Origin: Ryuthela nishihirai
Lineage: Eukaryota; Arthropoda; Arachnida; Araneae; Heptathelidae
Direction: 5' to 3'
Length of the DNA stretch: 64,000 nucleotides
Assembly: GCA_038380435.1 (NCBI GenBank)
Contig: JAWZYU010000018.1
Span: forward strand, 47,293,251-47,357,250
Shown: piece by piece, positions 22,402 through 32,851 of the stretch
How the letters are laid out: each line of letters opens with the position of its first letter
How positions within the stretch are numbered: the first letter of the stretch is position 1
Notes under the pieces: generated by a model
The model's database searches: none
What the model saw: the letters and a program-made list of their open reading frames with translations, nothing else
Told to the model about the DNA's origin: nothing
Program-made: the position numbers and the translations under genes

Positions 22402-22779
22402 GTTGGGTTGCTTTACCTCTGAGCGGCACTTTTTTGCACACCATGGGCTGAATGGCCAGGTCACATGGACCCCGTAGGCTCAGAGAAAGTTGGGTGAGGG
22501 GACCACTGGAACAGCTGTTAGGAGACAGATGGTAGCCTCCCGTCAAGGCCATCCAGCGTGTTCTTTAACGTGCACAGGGTATGGCTCTCCCACACACGGG
22601 GCCACGGCTTAACGTCCCATCCGACGGACGGCGGCCTTTATAAGCCCATCGGTGTTCCCTACTGACCGTGGGCAGGGAATCTTGCGGAGATAAATCTCAA
22701 CGCTGACCCAGCTGGGACTCGAACCTGGGAACTACAGATTACGAGCCTGGCGCGCTACCGACTGAGCCACCCCCGCCCC
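22402..22779 (-). repeat. SINE-A, full length, 12-bp TSD
   Basis: Minus-strand copy from 'gttgggttgctttacctc' to 'gccacccccgcccc'. The duplication 'tattatctaatg' is at 22390-22401 and 22780-22791. A small deletion after 'gaccgtgggcaggga' makes it about 12 bp shorter than the copy at 16556. Confidence 0.94.
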
Positions 22780-22791
22780 TATTATCTAATG

Positions 22792-23319
22792 ACTTATGGG
22801 TCTATCTTACGAGGGTGATTTAAATTTTTTATTCAATTTAATTTTCACGATGCAAATAAGAGGTAAAGATAAGCCTTGATGTTGAATTCGATGTTGTTGT
22901 TACTTATTTTATTTGTCGATAAGCAAATTCTTTAAAAGTTTTATTACATGTGTTTACCTTTTTCCGGAAACAGAGTTACATTTAATAAGTGAAAAAAAAA
23001 ATATTGAGTTTTCTATAAAGATGTTATTTTGAATTACGGGAGATTAAAACTATTTTAGTTATTGTTTTATGCTTAATCTACTTTAACCGCTGTCCATTGT
23101 AAGTACTACGTAGTATTTAGAAATGAAAATTGCCTTTCTTAACCATATGAAGTATTTCAATTAATCTAGAACAGTGGTTCCCAACGGTGTGTTTTCTTGA
23201 GATTTTCATTATAAATAGATTAAATAGACTATCAAATAGTTTGAGATTAACATAGTTATGCATGTTTAATAATAGACAATCTCAGGTTAGAACCTGTAGA
23301 ACATATATATTAAATAATA
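22792..23319. other. Non-coding stretch with a lone hAT-type terminus
   Basis: CAGTGGTTCCCAACGGTG at about 23172 looks like the left end of a CAGTGGTTCT-type hAT element, as at 39735 and 58255, but no matching right end is seen. The rest is AT-rich with no gene. Confidence 0.45.
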
Positions 23320-23650
23320 GAGGAAAAATTGTCATTCACCGGATGCGATACTAACCCACATCGTAATTCAGTATAGCATTCTTACCTTGATAAAAGGTTT
23401 GTTGGCTGAAAAAACACCATGCTCTTTAAAGTGGCTGGTCATGTGCACTAACCTGGTACCTTCTAGACGAGAGTCTTAAATTACAGTCAGATAGATTCCT
23501 AATGACTAACTGCATGGTATAATGCTTCAAGCCACCAATATAAGTGATCTTGATCAGCAGCTTATAACTCAGCATTCAGAGCACCTGATATGTCATTGGG
23601 AGGTCGTGGGTTCAGACCCCACCAGGTTAATGACAATTTTTCCTCTTTGG
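23320..23650. repeat. Head-to-head pair of tRNA-like SINEs (SINE-E)
   Basis: 'gaggaaaaattgtcatt' (23320-23336) recurs as its complement at about 23630-23646. Each is preceded, on its own strand, by a tRNA-like head: on the plus strand 'cttataactcagcattcag' (A-box-like) and 'gtgggttcagaccccacc' (B-box-like, about 23607). On the minus strand the equivalent of the latter is degraded ('gtgggttagtatcgcatcc'). Two copies of one short SINE family thus face each other. Confidence 0.6.
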
Positions 23651-24363
23651 TTACGCATGTTTTGTTTCGAGATGAATACCTTAGAAATGCATGGTTACGG
23701 CATCAAACAGAGCGATCGGTTTATGAGTTTAATTCGTTTCTCCCAAACTGTTCGTAAAGCGAAAATTAACTTCTGATTATTTCCCATGTTATAAATTTTC
23801 ATTGGTTTCAGAGGTCAAAAAGTTCTCCCTAAACGCAAAAAATTCGCTTTACTACAAAACCAAACGTTACCTAAGTATGAAACAATAACACCAATGTTAA
23901 AAAATAGTTATACCATTACATAAATATTAGGCATCAGGCTTATTAAATATGAATGTAACACAAACAGATGCTTATTACATACTAAAATAAATTCGTCCAT
24001 TGTTGGTTACTTTTTCCCAAGCTAAACTAAAGCTTCGCTTTTACAAGATGCTTCTTTTGGCAAACCCATGGTTTAGGAGAGCAAGGAACTGAACAGAAGA
24101 AAGCTCGGAAATAAACAGATGTCGTAAAATGCAGTAACAGGCGTTTCCTTATAACCCTTCGATCTTTTGAGCAAAACGATGCTAAACATTATACGTATAT
24201 TGGTCAAAGTATTATCTATTCATAGCACGACAAGCGGAAAACTTAAAGAATAAGTTCGCATCTGGTGAATATGGGATGCTCTTCTTATAGAAAATTTAGC
24301 TTTCAATTTTTACCCTTAGCACCTTCTAATTCCTACATAGATATATGAAACATACATAAAATT
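23651..24363. other. Non-coding stretch, nothing recognised
   Basis: Nothing in this AT-rich sequence matched a gene or the repeat families described for the window. Confidence 0.5.
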
Positions 24364-24375
24364 ATCTTCAAGAAG

Positions 24376-24760
24376 AGGGCGGGGGTGGCTCAGTCGGTCG
24401 CGCGCCAGGCTCGTAATCTGTAGTTCCCAGGTTCGAGTCCCAGCTGGGTCAGCGTTGAGATTTATCTCCGCAAAATTCCCCGCCCTGCCCACGGTCAGTA
24501 GGGGACACCGATGGGCTTGTAAAGGCAGCCGTCCGTCGGATGGGACGTTAAGCCGTGGCCTCGTATGTGAGAGAGCCATACCCTGTGCACGTTAAAGAAC
24601 ACGCTGGATGGCCTTGACGGGAGGCTACCATCTCTCTTCCAACAGCTGTTCCAGTGGGTCCCCTCCCCCAACCTTCTTTGAACCTTTGGGGTCCATGTGA
24701 CCTGGCCATTTAGCCCATGGTGTGCAAAAAAAGTGCCGCTCAGAGGTAAAACAACCCAAA
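24376..24760 (+). repeat. SINE-A, full length, inserted in an RTE 3' tail
   Basis: Plus-strand copy with duplication 'atcttcaagaag' at 24364-24375 and 24761-24772. The target string is the tail-plus-3'-UTR of the minus-strand RTE stub that follows ('catcctcaagcagccatgg' in the stub at 54738). The SINE therefore landed at the RTE tail after the stub was in place. Confidence 0.92.
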
Positions 24761-24763
24761 ATC

Positions 24764-24963
24764 TTCAAGAAGCCATGGACTACAGAGGTCCAGACAGATA
24801 ATGCAATTTAGTTTTCCATGCATTTAGTTCTTTATGCTGAGCTACAGTTATATTTATATTATATTTGGCCACTGCAGGGCAATTCTAACGAGGTCCTTTT
24901 TGACATTGGCTGTCCATCGCATTATAGGTCTTTCCCTACCAAAGTTATAAAATATTGTGGTGC
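24764..24963 (-). mobile_element. RTE LINE 3' stub (minus)
   Basis: In minus orientation it encodes the last segment of the RTE C-terminal domain (MRWTANVKKDLVRIALQW, compare RPRMRWADNVKQDLVRIG in copy 1). It then runs through the diverged stop region 'cctctgtagtccatggctt' to the tail. About 200 bp remain, heavily 5' truncated and older than the main copies. It is the host of the SINE insertion at 24376. Confidence 0.85.
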
Positions 24964-24965
24964 GA

Positions 24966-25500
24966 GCAAATGAAATTGAGAGATATCTACTTAAACCATG
25001 TTTTGTTTTCGCGAAACGACTTAAATATTGTCTTCGCAATGTAAATGTTTGCTAATACTTTCTTTTCCCTTCAGATAGATTACTGTAGTTTTAAAGGTTT
25101 TGACTGAAGAACGGGTATGAACTAAGTAATTTGCTTCATTAAAAGTCGGTTATGACAGCAGATTATTTTCTACAATTGAGAAAAGTGGATTTCTTTCAAT
25201 AAATCCACTTTGCATGTCAATATTGCAAAAGGAAACTTTCTGGTTTAGGAGTAATTATTGTTTCATCTAAAAAACGAGTGAGAGACCAGAATTTCATCAA
25301 TCAATTATATCGTTGTCTTATATATATATATTAGTAGAACTTCAGTTAATGGAAGAAAGAAAAAATAAATTTATCACATGACAAAATACGTCATTCAACG
25401 TAATAACTTTTGTGAGGTGATGGTGACATGGTATTAATTGCTTTGGGATACAATTCTCTTTTTTTTTTGTTTAATTATTAATAAGTTATCATAAACATAA
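24966..25500. other. AT-rich non-coding stretch with (TA)n
   Basis: No gene is recognised. A (TA)n run lies near 25318-25331. Confidence 0.5.
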
Positions 25501-25501
25501 A

Positions 25502-25668
25502 ATGGTAATGTTAAATAATGGAATTGTACGTTATGTAAGAAAGAAAAAGTTCAACCTAAGCTGTATGTAAGATGAAATGCATTTATGGTAATGTTAAATA
25601 GTGGAATTGTACGTTACTGTAAGTATGGAAAAGTAATACGTATGCGGTATGTAGGAGGTAATGCATTA
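25502..25668. repeat. Tandem duplication, two units of about 83 bp
   Basis: 'atggtaatgttaaataatgg' at 25502 recurs as 'atggtaatgttaaatagtgg' at 25585. Both units continue through 'aattgtacgtta' to a 'gtatgta...aatgcat' end. The second unit is diverged in its middle. Confidence 0.85.
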
Positions 25669-25929
25669 AAACGGGATTATGTTCAATTTTTCTGAGAGCA
25701 ATTGAATTCTTTTATTATGAAATTATATGATCAATCATCCTTTCTACGCCAAGGATGATTAACCTCATTATTACTTACAGGGTCAAACACCTAATGCTCA
25801 AGATACTGTGTAAACATCTAGAATCATAGGCATTCTTATTTACAAAGGACCTTCTAGCAATGTAAATTCGAACTAATGGATGATTGGAAAACGCACACAG
25901 TAATATTTAATTATTGGGTTATACATCAC

Positions 25930-26170
25930 GAAAATAATTTTTAATTTCTCTGTTAAAACAAAAAAAAAATTGCGTTTTGTCACCCCTGGGGGTAAGGGGG
26001 TCAGTTAATGTTAATCTCTTAAGCTTCACATTCTACCACCAATTTTCCATATTTTTCCCAGTTAGAAGGCATTATTAAAAAAATGTAAGATCGGAAAATT
26101 AGAATCGTAATATTTCATTAATATCCATCCAAACCAAAAATAATTTTTATCTCTAAAAGCTTAAAAGTTG
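25930..26170 (-). repeat. One unit of a diverged ~270-bp repeat family
   Basis: Read on the minus strand it shares, in order, 'ttggatggatattaat', a 'gtagaatgtgaagctt' block, 'acccccaggggtgac' and a 'ttgttttaac' block with the arrays at 31430-32300 and 46150-46570. Identity is loose. Confidence 0.5.
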
Positions 26171-26229
26171 AATGTCTACATATGGACAAACAGACAGATG
26201 ATAAAACGAAATCATTGTTTTTTTTTTCT

Positions 26230-26320
26230 AAAAACGAAGGGGCAAACGACGCAGTCTTGATGAGGGAGGGGAGGCATCCCCCTTAACCTTTTCTCTTTAG
26301 ATCCGGCTCTGCACAATACA
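26230..26320. repeat. Terminus of the CCGGATCTA hAT-like family
   Basis: Contains 'gaggggaggcatccccctta' followed by 'tagatccggctctg'. This matches the right end of the element at 32571-32851 ('gggggcatgacaccttgccc', 'tagatccggttctg'). The opposite end was not located. Confidence 0.4.
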
Positions 26321-26436
26321 GATTTATTTTAAAGACTAATTGACATCAATCCAAACTTACTGGCTATATAGAAAACTGAATATTACATATTTATGCTCCT
26401 TAGCTCTTAATAAAATCAGCCTAGTTTACTAGAAAT

Positions 26437-26690
26437 GTGACTTCAAAAAACGGTGCAGTTATCCTCAGCCTCCACCTCAAAGATCCAGGGATATTGCTTT
26501 CTCCCATAATGCATAAAACAGCGAAGAGTAAGGTATGCCTAAAACAATCGTACCGAGGTCGCCATGACTTCATGCAAGAGCTTCTTTTCTTACTCATGGG
26601 GAAGCAGCATCTCCTCAAAGCATTGGTTCGCAGTAAACATCGGTTTCCCATCACGTGATCCTCTCCAGGTACCATAAAAGTAAGGTGGTA
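26437..26690. other. Unassigned low-AT island open on both strands
   Basis: About 240 bp of noticeably higher GC than its surroundings is open on both strands (plus 26437-26658, minus 26421-26675). I recognise neither translation, and splice sites were not obvious. The sequence style resembles the other decayed repeats, so an old transposon fragment is more likely than a host exon. Confidence 0.3.
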
Positions 26691-26956
26691 GCAATGGATC
26701 CATTACTCAGGGCGTATGTCATATTCCTCAGGTGTAGAAGCTGACTCGCTGTTCCTCTTGTGCTGAAAGGGTTTTCCACAAATGGATTTGTCTCTTTCAC
26801 CAGACAGAAAGTGGCAGTTGACTGTTGTTTGTCCTAACATATAAATATATAACAACTTGTGACCCTACATGCTGATGTTAAAACTTTGTTTGGGTCATTG
26901 GCAAATATAATTTTGTTTAAAACAAAGACAGGAAATCGTTGTTAAGATGTGTTTAC

Positions 26957-27093
26957 TAAGCGACACTTTTTGTTTTGCACACAATGTACTAAATGTCCAG
27001 GTCACAAGGACCTCACAAACTCAAAGAAGGCTGGGAAGGATTTTCCCTGGATAGATGTTAGGAGACGGAAACTTCCCATCAAGATCATTTAGA
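26957..27093 (-). repeat. SINE-A body fragment, old
   Basis: 'gcgacactttttgttttgca', 'actaaatgtccaggtcacaa', 'ctcaaagaaggctgg', 'gatgttaggagacgg' and 'cccatcaagatcattta' are the minus-order SINE-A body blocks from tail toward head. The head is missing. Confidence 0.75.
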
Positions 27094-28412
27094 AGTAAAA
27101 GAGTAGTTGAATTAATTTTTAACATGTTACAGTTTATGCATTTACATATCGTTTAATGATTCCACTGATGCAATGATGGTTATGATGATGCAAAATAACA
27201 TATCCTATATCAAACTGGCATTTTGTTAGAGTTAAAAAATAGAATAGTTTCTTCCTCCATATATCCATGGTTGTGTTCGCTATTCAATAAAATATGTTTC
27301 TCAAACTCCAGAAGACATTAAATATACTTACTTGAATTATTTTAAGTTTTTTCTGTCTCTTTATTTTTAAAGGAGTTCTATATTGGATGGAAAAGGACTA
27401 TTGTACTTTGCAAAAAGTGCTATTGTACTTTGCAAAAGAGTGCAATTGTTCTTCGGCCAATGCGAATTTTTACATTATTATGTAAATTATATTAATATTT
27501 GCATAATTATATAAAATGCAATAATAGAATAATATATGATAATAATAATACTTTGTCTGGAAATAAACTGTTCGACTTCACGCAAAAAAAGTTCAGTAGT
27601 TCTTCTCGAGCCAATGAATGTAGCATACCGAAGATGGATGCAGAAACTGCAGAAAAGCTTTGTTAATTGAAGTAAGAAAAGCTTATGTCGCATGCATTTT
27701 AAGAAACTGACATTACTGATATTGGTTAATGTTGCAATTTAGCGAGATTTTGCAGAAAGTACAAATCTGACACTGCATTCAGATGAGCTATAATGCTCCG
27801 TGCTCTGTGATATCATCAGTTATAGCGATATCAGCCAGTTCCAGGACACATCAATGCTCTCTGGAGAATATTTCAGAAACTATTGCCAAAATGCGATATG
27901 ATTCAAAAGTCTGAAATACTAGTGAATCGCATAAATACGATTTTCGTTTCATTTCGTATTTTATATGCATTTCATCGATTGATTATAGAATATAGAATAT
28001 ATTATTAGAATAGAGGCATAAAAACAATCAATCAATTTTTATTTTACATCTGTGTTATTCGTATATATATACACACACACACAATTCAAATTTAAATCAT
28101 TTAAACGAATTATCCATTTATTTGAATCGATATGATATTAGTTCAGTCAATGTAAATAATAGAGATGTGAAATAAGAAAATATACCTTTTGTATCATAAA
28201 ATTGCTGTTTTCTATCGATAAATAATTTAACTACTGTATAAATAGTAGCTAGGCATAAACTGGAATGATAGTTATGTACCAATCCCCAGTGATGATACAC
28301 AGAACCAGCCAGGTCTAACACCTAATGTCCGACCCCGAGTACCTTTCAGAAGATATATTCTCTTTTGGAAGGGAACGGAAGTGGTGGGCTGCCAGTTCAG
28401 TATGGCCTACTA
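27094..28412. other. AT-rich non-coding stretch
   Basis: No gene is recognised. A short direct repeat of 'tattgtactttgcaaaa' occurs at about 27400 and 27422, and a (TA)n(CA)n run lies near 28060-28082. Confidence 0.5.
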
Positions 28413-29488
28413 ATCTAGTCACGTATGGCCACTTTTTTCTTTTTACAACCCTGCTGAGAAGTGGTCAACTTCACAGTGTCCTGGTGCTGACCATTTACAC
28501 TTACTAGACTAGACTTTTTTATGGATTTATGCTTGATTATGGGTCCTGGACTTGCTGCACTGGCAGGCCCTGTTGAGGGAGAATCTGCCGCTGTGTTTTC
28601 TGTTTACTTCTGGGTTGCCATCCCTAAGTAAATAGAGGCATGGGATACTTTATATCAGCTGGTGGATAATCCTGATCAGAGGCTGAACCTCACTTAGATC
28701 GAGACTGAACCTCACACAGATACCTGAACCTCACTTAGCTAGTTGGGCATCGTCAATCCTAAACTGTAGTAATGTATCACAGGCAAGTCATATGGCTCTG
28801 TTAGAATATTATCAAAATTATAAGATCCAATTGAAAAAGTGGTACCTGAAGTTCCTACCAGCATCGGAGATTTTAGTCTTTAGCGAGGAAATAACAGGTC
28901 TTTGCCCATGCCTGCGATCTGGGGGTTATTCGATATTGTTGGCCCTACTTCTCTCAATAAACTTAGTTTCTGTAAAAATCCTACTAATAATTTTCTCTCT
29001 GCAGGTAAGTGAAACTTGAGAACGTTATATAGATATTATTCTTTCGATGTCCTCACGCAGGAATTCCAACGTGATAACCTAGATATTCTTTGGTTTGAAA
29101 AAGACCAGATGGACAGGAAAGGTGAGATACTTAAAAATAACTTTAAATTTATCTTTTCATGGAGGGAGGATGGAAAGTACCTCCAAGGCGTAGGTTTGCT
29201 TATCAGCAGACACACCAGTGATGCTCTTCTAGGATATGACTACATTAATGAAAGATTTCTTACAGCAAAATTTAAACCAAAAACGAAAGACTTGAATGTA
29301 ATCTGTCGTTATGCCCCCACAGAGGACCCTGATGAGAACGAGAAGGATATGTTTTGCAGTCAGCTTCAGGATGTTTTGAATTCTGTGAAGAAAGGGTATA
29401 TTTCTCTTGTTCTAGGTGACTTCATTGCTAAAGTTGATACTGACTCTGACCTTTGGACAGGAGTTTTAGGTCCCTTTGGCATTGGTAG
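28413..29488 (+). mobile_element. RTE-clade LINE, copy 3 (5' portion only)
   Basis: Retains the 5' region from 'tcacgtatggccactttttt', a degenerate N-terminal segment and most of the endonuclease. That includes the degraded 'LRTLYRYYSFDVLTQEFQ' block, DILWFEKDQMDRKGE (QETRWTGKGE in copy 1, so the catalytic Glu block is altered), YAPTEDPDENEKDMF and LVLGDFIAKVDTDSDLW. It stops at the GIG segment before the IDYILI motif. The reverse transcriptase is absent, so this is not ordinary 5' truncation; a 3' deletion or rearrangement is needed. Confidence 0.85.
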
Positions 29489-30450
29489 ATTTGGCATTGA
29501 ATCAATATCACAACTCCATTAATTTCCATGTGAAAAGAATAACGAAATTCAGCCAGATTGGGAAAAGGTATGTAGGTGGAATGAAGTAAGCTGTCTTTTG
29601 CTCAAACTGATCATATGCTACATATGAGGATGTCACGACATATACCCTGCTTCACTACACATTATAGACTGATGACGCCTATGCCTCGGTCTGTGGAACT
29701 TGCTGTTTTGTGTCCTCTGGTACATGAAGAAATGCACGTAATACCAAAACCGATTTGTATATAATTCAAGGAATAGCCAGAAAATTTGCCATTCTCCTTC
29801 GACCAGAAAATTTTGCGGATTTCATTTTCATCACTCATTTATGGAATCTGGTTGAAAGGGTGAATCACAGTCAGGGCTGGATATGGGGGGAGAGTTAGGT
29901 GAGCATGCCCCACCCCCACTTTGACAATGGCAGTAAGGGTAATGGAGGCGAAATGTATTAAATGTGTGCATATTTCACACATTTTTTAAAGGTCTCTAAA
30001 TGTAGGAAAAACTCCTGCATAAGGAGAAACAGCTTTTACAAGTCAACACAGTCTTTCTTTAGCAGAGCATTCTAATAGGTTTTTTTTTCTCTGTTATTTT
30101 ACTGTTTTTTTTTAACTTCCAAATTTTTCCTTCTTCTGCTGTTCGCAAATTCGTGAACATAGCCATTTTTCTCTGGGGGTTAAGGGTTCGACAAACAATT
30201 CGATTTAAATCATACTGCCTTTTCCTATTAATTTTTGATGCAATCACATTTATTTACATACTTTGCGTTTTAAAGGAAAAAAAAGTGCTATGTTTTAACC
30301 AATGTCTAAAAATCATTTTCCAACTTGTAAAATTTCAAGTTTTTTATAGTAGATTATTATTTTCGCAATATCAGACACTTTTTTAAGTATAAGAACATTT
30401 CGAAATAAATATATGTAATGGTTTTGGAAAAATATGAAATAACTAATCAT
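29489..30450. other. Non-coding stretch with a hAT-like partial element
   Basis: No gene is recognised. At about 29873-30010, 'cagggctggatatggggg', 'agtaagggtaatggaggc' and 'gtgtgcatatttcacaca' share order and wording with the segments at 55875, 56190 and (inverted) 32700-32850, the CCGGATCTA hAT-like family. Confidence 0.45.
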
Positions 30451-31034
30451 AGTATCTCCTTTTTACTCAATAGAACTGTTTTCTTAGGAAGCATTTTCTT
30501 ATAAAATTTTCATTTTCATGGATTATCCCTTGAGTCTAAGTGCGTGTAAAAAATGTAACACATTGATATTACTATTTATAAAAGTATACTATATATATAT
30601 AAGTATAACTATGCGTATAAAGTATGTATAAATATTCTAGTACTGGAACTATACTCAGTTTCACAGAAAGAATGAAGCACCAAGTCCCCTTCAATTAATT
30701 TCTTATCCAATCGTCGTTTAGTATTCTTAACCACGAAAGCCAATGAATAGTAACGCCTGAAAAACATACCAATCCTTAACTCTTTAGGGAGCTTCTACAG
30801 CAAGAGTTTAAGACCTCGAATATACAGGTGTAAAAGAAATTATTCTTCATCATGTACTTTATAATATTCTGATTTAAAAACAAGTTTAGCTAGAATATAT
30901 GCATAAAAGTATCTCCTTTTTACGCAATAGAATTGTTTTCTTAGGAAGCATTTTCTTATAAAATTTTCATTTTCATGGATTATCCCTTGAGTAGTGTTTC
31001 TAAGTGCATGTAAAAAATGTAACACATCGATATA
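30451..31034. repeat. Direct duplication of ~120 bp, 457 bp apart
   Basis: 30451-30570 and 30908-31034 share 'agtatctcctttttac', 'ttcttaggaagcattttctt' and 'catggattatcccttgag' to 'aaaaaatgtaacacat'. The second copy has an extra 'tagtgtt'. Divergence is low, so this is a fairly recent local duplication of non-coding DNA. Confidence 0.9.
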
Positions 31035-31429
31035 AAAATTAGTTTTCATGCAAAACACTTTTTTTCTATATACTGTACGTAATAAAATTTTACGTTACGA
31101 ACAGTGCTTATTTCTTGCATAAAACATCGAACTACTGTAATTGCTGTGACGGAGCATTACATCTACGAGTTGTTCTTGCTAGAACTACATGTGGGTGTGG
31201 CAGCTTTTCCTTTGATATATGGATTTACACTTTAGATTATTAGCACATTTTTATATTCACTTCCATAAAGATCATGTATGGCCGTGTGTTTAGCTGAGGA
31301 TCAAGAGGTACTGGGTTCTACAAACTGATAAGGTATGATTTTTTTCTTGTGTTTTTTTCTGCTTTTACTAATTATTCTCTGTGTTTTATATCGACAGGTC
31401 TTGCCAGATCTTTATGTCAAACGGCTTCT
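31035..31429. other. Non-coding stretch, nothing recognised
   Basis: No coding region is evident, and the sequence did not match any repeat family noted elsewhere. Confidence 0.45.
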
Positions 31430-32300
31430 CAAGGGGCAATTTATTCATAGCGCCCTCTAATGATGGAAAAAGTTAAAAATTACAAAATTTTAAAGAATAT
31501 TGCAAAAGATCTATTTAAGCTACAAGTTTGAAATTTTAGTGGTAGTATGTGAAGGTCATGAGGTTTGATTGGCAACAATGAGTTTCACCTTTATCACCAG
31601 GGGGCTGGAAAAAGAAATATGGAAATAATTTATGGGTTGGATAGATATTAATTAAATATTACAATTCGCACATTCCTAATCTCCCAAAAACTTCAATTAC
31701 GCCATTTAATGGAGGAAAATTTTGAAAATTGTGCACATTTAAATGAATATTGTAAGCGAGATGTTTTTGTTGGAAATTTGAATTTTTCCAGGAGGAATAT
31801 GAGTTATGTGGTTTACATTAACAAGAATAAATTTCCCCTTACCCCCAGGGGAGTAAATCACCACTTTTTTGTTTTAAAGGGTAACTGAAGTTTTTTTTTT
31901 TTTTTTTGTAGTTGGATAGGTACTAATGCAATATCATGAAACAGATTTTTTAAATACCTAGTAGGTAGTTTTAATTTACATCGTTAAAGAACACTGAATT
32001 TGAAAAAGCTGAAACCTTTAACGAATATTTCAAGGGATTTGTTTGTGATAGAAATATCAAATTTTGGGTTGTAGATTGCGAAGAGATATTCCACTGGCAG
32101 AAACATTCTGCTCCTTTTTTCGTTTAGGTATGCGAGAAAAATAAACTTTTTTCATTTTAACGGATAGAGAAACTTTTTTTACGTTTTGCAACTGCTAATC
32201 AAATATTGCATTTCCATTCTCCCAATCACCCATTAGTTCGAAGCGAAACTTTTAAAGAGCGCAAAAGTGGTGAACAAAATATTTCATTCTCTTTGAAAAC
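31430..32300 (+). repeat. Diverged ~270-bp tandem repeat, about three units
   Basis: Successive units repeat the order: 'gatggaaaaagttaaaaatt'-like block, 'aatattgcaaaagatct'-like block, a 'tttgaaattttag' block, 'gtttacattaacaag', 'ttacccccaggggag', then 'gggttggatagatattaat'. Equivalent words occur near 31560-31650, 31730-31930 and 31980-32200. Related single or double units lie at 25930 (minus) and 46150 (plus), so it is also dispersed. Confidence 0.6.
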
Positions 32301-32570
32301 GAGAATATGTGCTCGTCTAATTTTACATGTAAATTTACATGTTAATGAAGAATAATTGGATAAAAAATGTTGTTTTTGCTCTTAAATTGATTTACTGATG
32401 AAATTTTATGAATAGCCAATCCCTCACTACCTTAACTAAGCCAATGTACATATATGGTATATTGTTCCTTAGTTTGTGCATATAAATATGTATTTGAAAT
32501 CGAGAAAGTAATTTTAGGTATTTAAAGAATAATCTAGCAAACACTATATATTTTCTCAAATATATGAGAT
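32301..32570. other. AT-rich spacer
   Basis: Nothing recognised. Confidence 0.4.
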
Positions 32571-32851
32571 CAGTCCGGAGCTAGAAAACAATTAAGAGGT
32601 GGTAGAGGAAAAAATATAACCGAGCCAAAAAAAATTATAACCGAGAAAAATGTAAAAAGGACTGGGATGAGACTGGATTTTCAATTATTGTACATTTCCC
32701 CCTCCATTTTACAAGTCTTTTTAAAATTTGTTCTTGAAATATGCAAGAAATATAAATAACTTATGATATTTTGCCTCTATTACCCTTACTTGCATTCTGA
32801 AAGGAGGGAGGGGGGCATGACACCTTGCCCCCTTTACTAGATCCGGTTCTG
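32571..32851. mobile_element. hAT-like MITE, CAGnnCCGGATCTAG termini
   Basis: The left end CAGTCCGGAGCTAG and the complement of the right end, CAGAACCGGATCTAG, are matched inverted termini 281 bp apart. The flanking octamers (tatgagat, attgagag) agree only partly, as for an old 8-bp TSD. The interior contains the family words 'ctattacccttacttgcatt' and 'gggaggggggcatgacacc'. Non-coding. Confidence 0.55.

Noticed and set aside
26421..26675. Overlapping ORFs on both strands as a possible host exon.
   Set aside because: No recognisable protein, no clear splice sites; kept only as an unassigned island.
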